Shown: positions 1 through 10,286, counted from the first letter of the stretch. The stretch is 21,378 nt of DNA from Purshia tridentata (GCA_003254885.1 QANT01006745.1:1-21378), one strand, 5' to 3'. The notes: a model not told the origin generated them from the sequence alone. A program made the numbers and translations.

Positions 1-166
1 ATCTATAACACATTTATTATTTCAATGCCTAACAGTATTCCATTAAAATTTTATAAGCCTTCTACACATGTTATAGGCTTTTAGCACCCGCCTTAAAATT
101 TTATAAACCTTTTACACATTTTATAGGCTTTTATCACCCGCTGCATCGCGCGGGCACTTTCTCTAG
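1..166 (+). mobile_element. Helitron 3' terminal fragment
   Basis: The sequence ends with the three marks of a Helitron 3' terminus. There is a short GC-rich hairpin (arms CCCGC at 137-141 and GCGGG at 150-154), an 8-nt spacer, then CTAG at 163-166 followed by a host T. Helitrons are rolling-circle transposons that insert between A and T and make no target duplication. The 5' part lies outside the window, so size and coding content cannot be judged. No Rep/helicase coding is visible, so this is probably a non-autonomous copy. Confidence 0.6.
43..142 (+). repeat. Two 50-bp tandem repeat units inside the Helitron end
   Basis: Units 43-92 and 93-142 differ at only a few positions. Each starts TTAAAATTTTATAA and ends in a CACCCGC-type block. 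The second CACCCGC is the left arm of the Helitron terminal hairpin, so the repeat has duplicated the subterminal region up to that hairpin. Confidence 0.75.
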
Positions 167-1502
167 TACATGACTAAAAGAAGAAAATGAGTTGCTCCCT
201 GTTCAATTGAAGAAAGCAAACAAAATTGCAGTTGGAAAAATCATTTGGACTCAGAATTTGCTGCACAAGAGTCTCACGCCAAGTTGAGGGAAGAAGCAAA
301 CAATTAAAAAATCAACCCAATTTACTGATGAGACCATTCTTCCGTAAACAAGTTTGGCTTCATAGGATAAGGTATTCAAATAGGTCAAAGTGTAATGTGT
401 TAAAGAATATATCATTCTTTGACATGAAAATTTATTCTGTTAAATATATATATATATATATATGAAACAATTACCCTAAATTACCTTTTATTTACTGTTT
501 TTAACGTGTAATACCCTTATTAGTAAAATAAAACAATTAGGTTAGTTTATTAAACGTGCAATCGAAGCACAGCGTCGACAGACAGAGATGGAGAAGGCTG
601 AGATAGGACGTGAAACAATCAGTGTGAGGGTTATTGCAGAAGCTATTTGAAAAGGTTAACGGGCGAGGGTTGCTGCCATAAATACCACTTTTGATCAAAT
701 TGGAGGTACTTAATTTGCAGTTTATACTTGCATCTGATGGATAGAAAGATAAAAAACACGCCTTCTCACTTTATCTCAAGTGATCTTCTTTATGGTTTTC
801 TTTTTTTCCTTGAACCTATTTGAATTTGAATCCAAGCCATATACTCAGTGGCTTGTCATTTATCATCTGCAATATACATAAAAAATAATTAAAATGTGGC
901 TTGTCAGGTCGGATGTTACCTCATATTAATGTGCTTTTTGTTTGATTCTTCTACTAACCAATAAATACTGAAATAATTTATTAACATGTTACTCTCAAAA
1001 ATCACGGCAAGGCTGGCTGGGAAATCTGAAAAAACCATTGTAGTTCTTAATTAATTAAAAATGCAGGTGTGCCACTGCATGATTGAGAGGGCCGGTTTGC
1101 AGAATTGAGTTGAGCCAATTGATTGTGTGGCGAGCAAGGAATATGAACCTCGCCTAAGTATGGTTTTGCCTTGAATAAAAGATTTTCACTCTTTAGATGT
1201 AATTGTGACCGTATGATTGAACTCAAAAGTACGAAGTACAATGACTTGAATAGGATGCAAAGAAAAATAATGAACTTTGATGTAATAAAAAGTATGAATA
1301 ACTTGATTATCTCGAGATTGAGTGACAATTTTAGTTCTAATTATAAATCTCATGGGAAAAAATAGAAAACAAAGATGAAAACTAAAGGAAATCGATACTA
1401 AGAACAACTTGGGGATTTAGCATAGCTAAAACAAAGAACGGTTGCTTGATTGTTTACAGAACTTGAGACGCTCGGCCAAGTAATTAAGGAAGAAAAATAT
1501 TT
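167..1502. other. Intergenic, no supported gene
   Basis: AT-rich DNA with a (TA)n tract at about 444-463. A small inverted repeat lies around 470-545, where the sense of CAATTACCCTAAATTAC is mirrored by the CAATTAGGTTAGTT side. Short open frames here, such as the one from 1047 to 1328 on the minus strand, show no domain, no codon bias and overlap other frames. I see no promoter or exon structure. Confidence 0.5.
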
Positions 1503-1860
1503 GAGTCACCCCACCCTTCGAAATTACAATTTCGACAATGTTGACACATAATCGGAACCGTTCATATTTTAGGTCACCTATTATAGATCATCTATGCAAA
1601 AAATCAACTCAATCAGAAATTATTTGGTTATATAATTGTTGTCAATTAAATAGAAAAAATGAACAGTTTCGAATTAAAAAGTCATTTTTTGACCAAACCG
1701 TTGATTTTTTCTATTTAATTGACAACAATTCTATAACCAAATGATTTCTAATTAAGTTATTTTTTATATAAATAATCTATAATAGGTAATCTAAAATGTA
1801 AATAATTCCGATTATGCGCCAATATTACCAAAATTATAATTTTAAAGAGTAAAATGACCT
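1503..1860. mobile_element. Foldback MITE with arms of about 150 bp
   Basis: The left half (1503 to about 1665) pairs with the right half (about 1700 to 1860) almost end to end. Long exact blocks such as ATTGTTGTCAATTAAATAG are mirrored in the other arm. The whole element is therefore a near-perfect stem with a short loop of about 40 nt. Terminal bases are of the GGTCATTTTAC / AGTCACCCCAC type. I found no clear target-site duplication, so the superfamily is not assigned. Most arm differences are C or G on the left and T or A on the right, which suggests decay after insertion. There is no coding capacity; the short frame at 1538-1744 merely reads through the stem. Confidence 0.85.
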
Positions 1861-2092
1861 GGAGATCACCCCAAAGTAACCCAAAAATTGTTCATTAAGA
1901 AAATGTAATGCACTTCAAACTCCTTCGATTCTCAAATCTTTGCCAGAAATTAGTTGATCATGGTGTGACGTTGTGTATTGCTTCTTGGATGACACCTCAC
2001 CTAGTTGGGGATAAGATTGCCTCAACTACCGCATTTCAGCAATTAATGCAAGGCATCAAATCAGTCACATGAGTCTGATCTAAAAGCACAGT
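1861..2092. other. Intergenic spacer, nothing recognised
   Basis: Moderately AT-rich sequence between the MITE and the putative promoter. No repeat, RNA or exon signal was seen. Confidence 0.4.
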
Positions 2093-2267
2093 CACGTGTT
2101 TTTCAAGGTAAAACCATTCAGCTCAGCTTTGCATACTCCAGCCCCCAAATTTGCCTCGACTTTCACGATCAATTATATCATGAAATTTGAAAACTGAATT
2201 AAATTTGAAAAACTAAGTCTTCCACCAAATCCAACTCACAACTCCTAACATTCGTCTCATATATATA
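2093..2267 (+). promoter_or_regulatory. Putative promoter: G-box and TATA box
   Basis: A CACGTG G-box (2093-2098) lies about 165 bp upstream of TATATATA (2260-2267). Transcription would start near 2290. The following 100 nt are C/T-rich, as is typical of plant 5' leaders, and lead to an ATG at 2393 in the good plant context CAATGGC. Motifs this short occur by chance, so this rests on their spacing. Confidence 0.4.
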
Positions 2268-2392
2268 GCATATTTCTCCTTCTTCACCTTTTTATGCTTC
2301 CAGAATTCTCAAACTCTCTCAAACTTTTCTCTGCGTTCTTGCTTCCCAAAACCCCTAACTCATATTTCAATCTTTCTCAACTACGATTATCA

Positions 2393-2527
2393 ATGGCATC
2401 TTCCACCACTGCTTCATCCTCTTCCTTTGATGCCGCTACTGTGACTGTTGCTATCGGCATAGGCATCCCTATATACTTTGTCGCCTTTCTCTCCCCTTCT
2501 CTCTTTTGTTCATGTCAATTCTTCTGA
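2393..2527 (+). CDS. Short unidentified reading frame beginning MASS (44 aa, possibly a first exon)
   Basis: I do not recognise this protein. From the ATG at 2393 it begins MASSTTASSSSFDAATV, a serine/threonine-rich stretch. A hydrophobic run follows (residues 17 to about 43), containing VAIGIGIPIYFVAF, which could be a membrane segment or signal anchor. The upstream in-frame ATG at 2294 lies only about 30 nt after the TATA box and is disfavoured. The unspliced frame stops at 2525. A weak GT at 2514 leaves phase 1, which matches the acceptor of the orphan exon at 4331; joined, they give 93 codons. Another frame running to 2539 ends in a better donor (GAG|GTAGCG) but has no start of its own. 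It could be a small gene, the 5' end of a broken gene, or chance. Confidence 0.3.
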   Translation: MASSTTASSSSFDAATVTVAIGIGIPIYFVAFLSPSLFCSCQFF

Positions 2528-2899
2528 TTGGAAATATGAGGTAGCGGAGCCTTTTTTTTCGTCTTCAATTTTTGTTAATTAGTTTTCCTCTTTTATTAAT
2601 TATAATTCTAATGGTATGTCATTTAATGAGTGAATCTAGGCCCTTAGATTTTCTAAGATCTAAAGGCTCAAAAGGATTGCCAAAATATGTGTTAAAGTGC
2701 TTGTCTCATGATCCTTCCCCTATATAAATAACATTTTTCTCTTAAAGGAACGTTCGTCCTTTTTTTTTTTTGGTAGACAGACTTCACTTAACACTCGGTA
2801 AGTTATTTTTATAATATCCGACGCTCGACGCCGCTTCCTCCGCCCCTTTTTTAGGGTATTTCTTGACGGTTTATTCATACCCTTCTATATAGAATGAGG
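2528..2899. other. Spacer, possible intron or 3' flank
   Basis: T-rich sequence with a poly-T run near 2760-2771 and a small GC patch at 2820-2848. No exon or repeat is recognised. It would lie in the intron if the frames at 2393 and 4331 belong together. Confidence 0.3.
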
Positions 2900-3230
2900 T
2901 TTGTGAAATCTATTAAGAGTTCTTTTAAATAAAATTATTTGAGTGTCATTTTATATGGTATTTTAATGATTCGATTGTTTATTTTTTAAATTTATATTCA
3001 AATATTATTTTTATAAAAAATTAAATAAATTAAAAATTATTAATAAAATAAATAGACGAATAAAATATTTTTGATAAATATTTAAAATAATAACTAATTA
3101 ATCAAATGAGTAAATAATTTTTAATTTAATTAATTTTTTATAAGATAATCTTTTAATGAATATTTAAAATGTAGATAGTTTTAATCATTAAAATATAATA
3201 TTAATTGATCACTTCATAAGAGATTTCATA
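2900..3230. mobile_element. AT-rich foldback element, copy 1
   Basis: The left arm (about 2900-3055) and the right arm (about 3075-3230) are inverted copies. TATTTTAATGATT near 2959 and a block containing TATAAAAAATTAA recur in reverse complement around 3130-3195. Outer blocks of the TGAAATCT..AAG type also mirror. It is the same family as the copy at 3312-3592. It is too degraded to assign to a superfamily. Confidence 0.55.
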
Positions 3231-3311
3231 TTTAATATATGTATACAAAGAGACTTTATTATAGGATTTTACTATTAATACTAAATATAAAATACCTTAT
3301 AAGAATCACTA

Positions 3312-3592
3312 TTATGTAGTTTTTTAACAATTTGAACTGTTTATTTTTTAAACTTTTATTTATAAATTATTTTTGTAAAAAGTTAGTCAAATTGAAAATT
3401 ATTTGACCATTTAATTTTGATAAAATAAATGGATAATTTTATTGAAAATTTTTAGTTTGTCTATTTACTTAATTAAAGTTAGATAAATAAATAATTTTTA
3501 ATTTTTAATTTGACAAATTTTTGTAAAAATAATCTATGAATAAAAATTTAAAAAAATAAATAAATTCGAATGGTTGAAAACTACTTGAGATT
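3312..3592. mobile_element. AT-rich foldback element, copy 2
   Basis: The left arm runs from GTAGTTTTTTAACAATTTGAA (3316 on) through GTTTATTTTTTAAAC. It returns inverted up to TTCGAATGGTTGAAAACTAC near 3586. The left arm is also similar in direct orientation to the left arm of the copy at 2900-3230, so two members of one MITE family sit side by side. There is no coding potential. Confidence 0.6.
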
Positions 3593-4330
3593 GAAGGAGA
3601 GAGAGAGAGATAAATGACAGTGGCTGGTTTTTGGTGATTTGTCGGCGGTGAAGGAGAGGCTGGCAGTGAGAAGTAAGGCTTTTTTGGTTTTTGGTCTAGA
3701 CAGAGAGGGAAAGCTCCAGGCTGCGTTTGAGCTGCTGGGACGTGGGGGTGGGTAGGGAGTTTAATTTTTTATTTATTTTCTATCTAAAATTGAAAAAACA
3801 ACTTAACCTTGTTTTAGAAAAAAAAGAATTTTTTTAAATCCCAACCATTCAAAGTGATTAGATCTAATGGCATAGAAATTATGTCTAAACTTGTGTCTTT
3901 TTTATAGGGCCATGGATCCCATTGTCTCTAATTTGTCTTGTCTAATTTTGTCAATAGATCTTTCTTCTGTTCGGTGAGATAACCTGAAGTAGATCTTTCT
4001 CATCAATAACTTGATGCAGCAAGCAAATAACGATAAAAGTCCAGAAGAATAAATGGGCCCTTAAGAATGAAAGGTTAAGACACAATATGCCCCTGTTTAG
4101 GACGAAATTAGCAACAGAAATAGTATAAGGAGGAATAGAAGTGGTGGGCTGACAAGGAAATAAGAAAGAAAATAAACAAATTATGGCCCAAGAAAAAAAG
4201 AGTAAAAATGGATTGGATTGGATCACTAAATTTAAAAATCAATACGATTGGATCAAATGGTGGATTTTTAGCTGAAAATCAATTCAATCCAATGTATTTT
4301 GTTTTATTTTATATATATACACATTTTTAG
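3593..4330. other. Spacer with a G-rich block and GA repeat
   Basis: A short (GA)n tract lies at 3597-3611, followed by an unusually G-rich plus strand to about 3760. Read on the minus strand that block is C/T-rich, like a plant 5' leader, but no convincing ATG or exon follows. Near 4207-4295 there are several GATTGGAT-type motifs, partly inverted (GATTGGATT against AATCCAAT). The minus-strand frame at 3951-4226 is low-complexity and hydrophobic with no family resemblance. Confidence 0.35.
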
Positions 4331-4491
4331 TTTGTACGCATTCACTACAAAAGCATCTGGAGCTACCCATCCAACCCAGGAACAAGAGATCCCCTCCCCT
4401 TGTGATGATTGAGGAACTACAAAAGCATCTGGAACATGACTTTCGCATGCATCATGAAGAACAGAGGTGGAAGTCCCTCATTTACTTATGA
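4331..4491 (+). CDS. Orphan terminal exon with a 24-codon internal duplication (unidentified)
   Basis: An acceptor-like ACATTTTTAG ends at 4330 and a 52-codon frame runs to TGA at 4489-4491. The frame contains SLQKHLELPIQPRNKRSPPL, and later EELQKHLEHDF and EEQRWKSLIYL at the C-terminus. The 17-bp sequence CTACAAAAGCATCTGGA occurs at 4345 and 4417, exactly 72 bp (24 codons) apart, so LQKHLE is repeated in frame. The frame is charged and helix-like, with no domain I recognise. The following 80 nt are T-rich with TTTGTAA motifs, fitting a 3' UTR. It may be the last exon of a gene whose earlier part is lost or starts at 2393. Confidence 0.4.
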
Positions 4492-7400
4492 CCCTTTGCC
4501 AATTTGAACTTTTTTAATGTATTTTATTGCAATTCACAGTTTTGTAATTGAACTATTGGTTTTGTAATGCAAGTCTTCACAGTGAATTGCTTCACATATC
4601 AGTATCTCAGTCCACAATTTTTCCTTTCTTTGTTTTTTTGGTATGGTTTTTCTCTACAGTGTTCATCAAAATATGAATAGAATGAACTGGATGAAGCAAC
4701 TTTAGATGGTGCTATTCCTGAGGGTTATTTTTGTTGGTAATTTGGAGATGATTAAAATCAAAATCTTGAAATGAGCAACAATCCAAGATCTTCCGCCACC
4801 TCCGTGTCTCCAATTTTGAGAATCTGATCTGAAATTTCAATTTAGATCTAGTTTTCGTATGGACAAGATCTGGTTTTTGTATTGACACACCGCCGACACA
4901 TGGTCGACTTCGCAATTTCTTGGACACTATATCCACACACTATCCGTACAATGTCCACAAAGGGTATTTTTGTCTGAAAATAATAAAAGGGGTTATAAAA
5001 GTTTATTATGGGAAGATAGGATCAAGAAAACTTATTTGATATTAAAGGGGCCCTCCTCTGTAATAAAAAAAGAGAGTTATTCAATTAAATTACCCAACCT
5101 TTAACACGTGCGACAAAGAGTAGTTAATTATAAAAAAGTTGTTATATATGCTATCCAAGAATTTCTCCCTTACGCTATAATGCTATACTCTTCACACTTT
5201 TGGATAATGAAATTTGTCTTTCAAATTTTTTATCTGGTTGGATCGGTGGATTTAAGGACCTAGAACTTATTTTGGAGTTATTTAATCAATGTTTTTTTTA
5301 ATTAGTCTCTAGTACCTACAAAAATCACGGCTTAGATCATCGAAAATTTTGTGAAGAACACTATAGTCCTTGAATGTGATGGTGAGCAAAAATGAACACC
5401 CTCTAAAGGTAGAGGAGCAAGATCCATTTTTGGTCACGACAAAAGGTGATGGTGAGCAAAAATAAATCCCTATATATTGGAGATGAAAATATACATTTGG
5501 AAATTCTCTCAAAACATGTGCTAGCAAAAACAAGAGGCCGGCAGCAGCGATTGAAAAAATGAAAAAAGGTAGTTAAGGCCAAAAACTTAGTTTCATATCT
5601 TCAATATTTTATTGCATATTGTGGCTCTGACAAGATTTAAAAATATAACAAGTTGTCAGGCGGATGAACAACAAAGCTAATCGACATGAGTTAATTGTTT
5701 CAATATATCGAAGTCCTACACAAAGCCAAGTTGTTTTCTTTTGTCCTCTTGCTTTTTCTTTTTTTTTTGGCCAAGCTTTTGTCCTCTTGCTTGGTATTCC
5801 CTTTTTTGTACGTATTTTCTCTTTGTGAATGTTTTTTTTTAACTTAATTCTGCCCAGTGTCCTTAAGAACCACATAAAACTATGCTATTAAGTTAACCAA
5901 AATTTCAATTATTTTTTCTCCAATGAACCCCTCAATAAATTTGTCTGCCTTTATAAACAAAAGGGAATATAAAACCCTCCACTTGATAATTACACCCCTC
6001 CCAACGATGGATTTTCCCATAGGCTCCAATAATTGACTTGCTGAAAACCCGCCCGATTGGAAGAACACTTTTATATTTGAATGAAAAAATTCGAAGGAAT
6101 TAATTCCTAAAACCCATGTTTATATGCAACACTAATTATTTAATTAATTATCTGTGTATAGGACATATTTAATTATGAAATTATTATCTGTATAGATTTA
6201 TGTAAAACAAAGGGATGAGTTGATTAACCAAGTTGTCATTTCGATTGTCATATGAACCCACATGTCCAAGAAGAGTAGTTTGTAAAAGATGCAAATTATT
6301 TTGGGCTTTTGTGCTTATTTTTGTGATATAAACAGACAAAACTTTGTTCTTTTCTTTTTGGTACAACGAGCGAAGCTTCATTGCTAGCAGCAGCTTGCAA
6401 TGCACGATGTTAAAGAGCTTAAATGCCAAACCTTTTTTGATAGAAGAAGCGTCCAAAAAAAATCAACACAAAAATGAATTCTAAAGATCCTAGGTAAATA
6501 AAACATACCATGAATTTATAGCTAGTGAAATGTGAGCACAAGCACAGCAACTCTTCCATGCGCGCATCCCCAAACTATATAGGGGGTTCGCCTTGACCTC
6601 CTCATATGTTGGGAATGTCTTGAAATGGAGGTATAGTTTGTGCTTCCATTATTTGTACTTAAGCACACAATGATTGAAAATGTACTTTGCAGTCGCGTGA
6701 TTCTCCATTTTAATAATACTATTCTTACCATATTTTTAATACTATTTTATATGTCATTATTGTACTGTAGGGTATTTTCTTATTTTTAGAATTTTTATTT
6801 TTGTTTTTTTAATGTCCAATGTATGAATGACATGTAGATTGCCACGTAAGAATATAAAATTATGATATGAAAATATAGTAAGTGTAGAATTGTTGTTATC
6901 ATTTTGCATAAACATTATTATAGACTTTTTGGTTTCTCCATCCACCAGTGGCTACTTAAGGATAAACGTGGGACACTCGTTCCAGATAGGGCGAGATCGA
7001 CCACCACCTAAATCCGTCTACCTGTGACGCACGTCAGGTGGGTAGACTTCAACATTCTACAAGGTTCCCTAGTCATGCGCTTGGTACCTTCTAAAGCAAC
7101 ATAATATATTGAAAACACTATGATCTAAACTTATCAAGACCATCGGTGGAGTGGTGGTACAGTGCGAATTAATTAGATAATTTATTCTTTATAATTGTGT
7201 ATTAAAATTTTTGTGCAAGTGTTCTAAGTCATAAAGATGTTTAAACCAGCTACTGTGGTCATAGTTAATTAGATCCCCACACCTCAAACTCTAATTTGTC
7301 AAGGTTCTAACCCCATTGACTTTTTAATTGTAAGGTTATGCCTAAATATTCAAAATTTCAGCCATCTATGATTAGCATACAAGCCTAAATAGGTAAAATA

Positions 7401-8397
7401 CAAATATAATCCTTGGAAAAGAGAAATGGGTACAAACTATTTTCGTTTCTTTGTTTTATTTTAACCCTTGATTGAGATTGAGTTTGACTTTGCGTACGGA
7501 TATAATTATGTGCAAGTAAAGATTAACTTATTATTCCCTCCAGGATTATAAGGATTAGGCTAAGTCTATAATGCAACAAAAAAAAAAGATTAAACTTATT
7601 TTCTTGATTAAATTTGAGCTTTCTATGAGGCGTTTCTTTTTCTTTTATTGTTCCAAAAGTTCAATTAAGTAATTAAATAGTACCAAAATCAGGTTCAAAT
7701 AATTGTCTTGATAGCTCGACGTGAAATCAGTGGGCCGTCACACGGGATTCGCGAGGATGGCAATAATTGACTAGTACTAAATTTTGAGTTTAAATATTAA
7801 TACAAGGAACACACCTAGTCGCATCTTTTGTTTGTTTGTTTTTCCGAAAGGTTTTGGTTTGATAAGCTTGACGGACAGAACAAGAAATGCAGAGGTGGTT
7901 AATTAAAACGATCCTACTAATTTCAAAAGTAGCGGTGTGCAGGTGATCCTAAGTTGTGTAAAAGGACACACCCCTCAAATTCCAGGTACGTAGTTTTGAT
8001 CTTCTTGAAAGGAATTTTCTTTTTCTCCAATAATTATTTTTACTACTTTGTGTTTCGTGCATTCATACATATATAGCCTCATAAATGTTGATTATTCCTT
8101 TAGATCTAATTCTTCATTATATATATATATATATGCATGTATATGCTACGTCCTTCTTAAATGGTCACTCAAATGCATGTTTATCTCTCTCTCCCTCTTT
8201 TTTTTTTTTTTTTTGGTTTGATAAAGAAACTCAAACGCTAGCTTTAGTTATCAAAACAATGGTCTCTGGCAAGGAACTACGGCAGCTAAAGAAACTTTTT
8301 ATTTAATTTTTCCTTATGTTGTAGTTTTAAGTTCTCTCTTCTTGTTGCAATATTTCTCTTCTTTTAGACTATATGATCTTTTTCTCTGCTATATTTT
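4492..8397. other. Long gene-poor stretch of decayed repeats
   Basis: I support no gene in these 3.9 kb. An 18-bp direct repeat GTGATGGTGAGCAAAAAT occurs at 5376-5393 and 5446-5463. TTTTGTCCTCTTGCTT is repeated near 5737 and 5777. An imperfect GC-richer hairpin lies at 7016-7047 (GTCTACCTG against CAGGTGGGTAGAC). A (TA)n tract is at about 8116-8134 and a poly-T run at about 8197-8214. The minus-strand open frames at 4712, 5309, 5609, 5880, 6184, 6522 and 6757 have no domains, and none has a matching promoter or splice context. Confidence 0.5.
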
Positions 8398-8475
8398 TTA
8401 GAGTTGAATCTCATTGGTTCGAATGGTATTGGAGGAGTTTGAATTTGTGACTGGAGGTGAGTTTTGATCACCCAT
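8398..8475 (-). pseudogene. Truncated Ty1-copia gag start (25 codons)
   Basis: On the minus strand an ATG at 8475 lies 39 nt inside the copia primer-binding site. It opens a frame beginning MGDQNSPPV and rich in N, S and P, as is common at the start of plant copia gag proteins. It stops after 25 codons at 8398-8400. Nothing resembling the rest of gag-pol follows towards lower coordinates, so this is a truncated remnant. Confidence 0.5.
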
Positions 8476-8514
8476 GGTGATAAAGAGAAAAACAGAAAAA
8501 CTGTAAAGAAATTT

Positions 8515-8524
8515 TCTGATACCA
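8515..8524 (-). other. Copia primer-binding site (initiator tRNA-Met)
   Basis: The minus strand reads TGGTATCAGA directly after the LTR end. This is the classical copia primer-binding site, complementary to the 3' end of initiator methionine tRNA. It fixes the element's orientation as minus and marks the inner boundary of the 5' LTR. Confidence 0.75.
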
Positions 8525-8759
8525 TGTACAAATGCAAAATAATGTTTGATGGAAAATCACACACTTTTCATTAATAGAGCTTGTAGCTTTATACAAGGAA
8601 TTATTCAGCAAACTAACTAACTGAAGCTAGCTGACAATAAGGACCTATAAAGCAGGAAGATCATCACAACTTGACCAAGATCGACTTAGTCATAGCTGAC
8701 TGAGGATCACAACTAACCAAGATTCAAAATTATTCAAATATACAAAAACGACTCCAACA
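8525..8759 (-). mobile_element. Ty1-copia 5' LTR (235 bp)
   Basis: Read on the minus strand the block starts TGTTGGAGTC and ends TTTGTACA, immediately before a perfect primer-binding site. TG...CA ends, the length and the neighbouring gag start all fit a copia LTR. No second LTR is visible at lower coordinates, so the element has been truncated or disrupted, leaving LTR, PBS and the gag start only. Confidence 0.7.
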
Positions 8760-9688
8760 ACTAGTATCTCAATATTATCTTCTATTTTTCAGTTTTATTG
8801 TGCCATTTCTACAATTACATATAGGCTATAGTATATATAGATAAATCTTGCATGTATCCGTATGCATGGCATGGGCCATATATATATGGAATATAAATAT
8901 CATGAATTGTGAAAAATTAATAAACAAAAATGCAATCAATTAATTGAACTCATCGATCAAATCAAGTTTTGAACCTTTAATGGTATTAGAGATTCCAGTT
9001 TGTCTCTTCTCGTACGCTCAACCTCCTCTGCCGTACGTCTGATCATTTTCTTTCTCTTGGATCTGCCTGTAAGTTTTTTCTTGGCTTTCCCATTGTTTCT
9101 TCCTTTTGTTTTTTGTTGGGTTTGAAAGATTTCTAGTGGCTTGTAACCCAACACTAAAGTTTGCTCCTCCCCTTCTAACCTTGTTTTCAGAAGAAAAAAA
9201 AGGAGGCTGATTTGTTCCTATAACTTCTATTTATAGCTTCATAACTACCATACGTACTAAACTCATCTCGTAAGAGAGATATGATCCAGCTGGCTGAAAA
9301 ATAATTTTATATGAATAATATTTCGGATCCATTAAAATTATAACACGTATATAGTTTTTAAGTATATTATTTAAAGTTTAAAATGTTAAATCATGTAATT
9401 TTTATAGCGGGACCTCTTTCAAATATGGTAGTGCATGATGACATAGTTTTCCTTAGTATTAGTGTGGCCCAATAATATTGTTCCATTTGGCAGTCTTAAT
9501 AAAGAATAAACACTTATACACTTAACAGCATCTCAAAGAGAAGAAGCAAATTTGGGCCAAATTTGCTACTTGAAAATTATGAGCTCCAATAGATTCTTCA
9601 AAATCATTATTTTATTATCTTTTTATTTTTCTTTAAATTTTAAACTTTTACAAATTTTAAAATAATAAAATAAATATATTAATATTTG
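8760..9688. other. Spacer with a second PBS-like site
   Basis: At 8981-8992 the plus strand reads TGGTATTAGAGA, one mismatch from the copia primer-binding site. It is followed by a C/T-rich leader-like stretch, so an older plus-strand LTR element may have ended near 8980, but no clear LTR with CA ending precedes it. At 9545-9575 there is AAATTTGGGCCAAATTTGC, a palindromic type common near plant MITE ends. The minus-strand frame at 8957-9154 is low-complexity and not supported. Confidence 0.35.
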
Positions 9689-9689
9689 A

Positions 9690-10249
9690 AAAGAGCGGCC
9701 CCTCCTTCTTATTTTTCTGTCTGCTTTTGCTTCTTTTTTTCTAAGGAGGGTCAAAAAAAAAAAGTTTATAATTACTCCTTCTTCTTATTTTTCTGTCTGC
9801 TTTTGCTTCTTTTTTTCTAAGGAGGGTCAAAAAAAAAAGTTTATAATTTTTAAGAGATTTTGAAAGAGTTTCTAAATGGATGAGGTTTATATAAATTTTT
9901 TAGGTGGTTAGAGAGTTTAAAATTACGGATTAAAATAAAAAATGTTAAAAAATAGTATTTCTAAAATTAGCAAACATAGATAAAATTTTATTAAAATAAA
10001 AAAATAAAAATGGTATAATTAGAATTCTTAAAAAGAAAAAATCAACTTTAGATGGTAATAGATTCATTAGGGAGTTTTGGTAAATGTTAAATGTATACTT
10101 AAGAATTTTAGGAGAGTTTAATTTAAATAGAAATTATGAGAAAATTGATCTATAACTAGGGAGTTTATTATAAGTATTTACATACTAACAAATTATATAT
10201 TTATTAAATTGTTAAAGCATTAATGAATTAGGAGGGGCTAAAGAGCGGC
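9690..10249. mobile_element. Possible Mutator-like non-autonomous element with 10-bp flanking repeats
   Basis: AAAGAGCGGC occurs at 9690-9699 and again at 10240-10249, in the same orientation. The enclosed 540 bp begin CCCTCCTT and end AGGAGGGGCT, a short inverted terminal match (CCCCTCCT / AGGAGGGG). A 9-11 bp target duplication is typical of Mutator-like elements. The interior is AT-rich and noncoding. The terminal inverted repeats are short, so the assignment is tentative. Confidence 0.4.
9702..9848. repeat. Tandem duplication of about 73 bp
   Basis: Copy 1 (9702-9774) and copy 2 (9775 to about 9848) are nearly identical. They differ by an extra CTT and by A-tract length. Each begins CTCCTTCTT and contains TCTAAGGAGGGTCA followed by an A-run. 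This appears to be a recent local duplication inside the possible Mutator-like element. Confidence 0.85.
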
Positions 10250-10286
10250 ATCCCAATTATTGGACCACAGCAATGGATAAGAAGGA

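Noticed and set aside
1047..1407. Overlapping short frames on both strands
   Set aside because: They overlap one another in three frames, are low-complexity and have no promoter, splice or domain support.
1538..1744. 68-codon plus-strand frame
   Set aside because: It reads through the arms and loop of the foldback MITE, and its sequence is explained by the inverted repeat.
3951..4226. 91-codon minus-strand hydrophobic frame
   Set aside because: Phe/Leu-rich translation of A-rich DNA, with no family match and no conserved motif.
5309..6945. Six minus-strand frames of 62-90 codons
   Set aside because: Mostly Lys-rich or Phe-rich low complexity, each isolated, and several cover transposon-like repeats. 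No exon signals support them.
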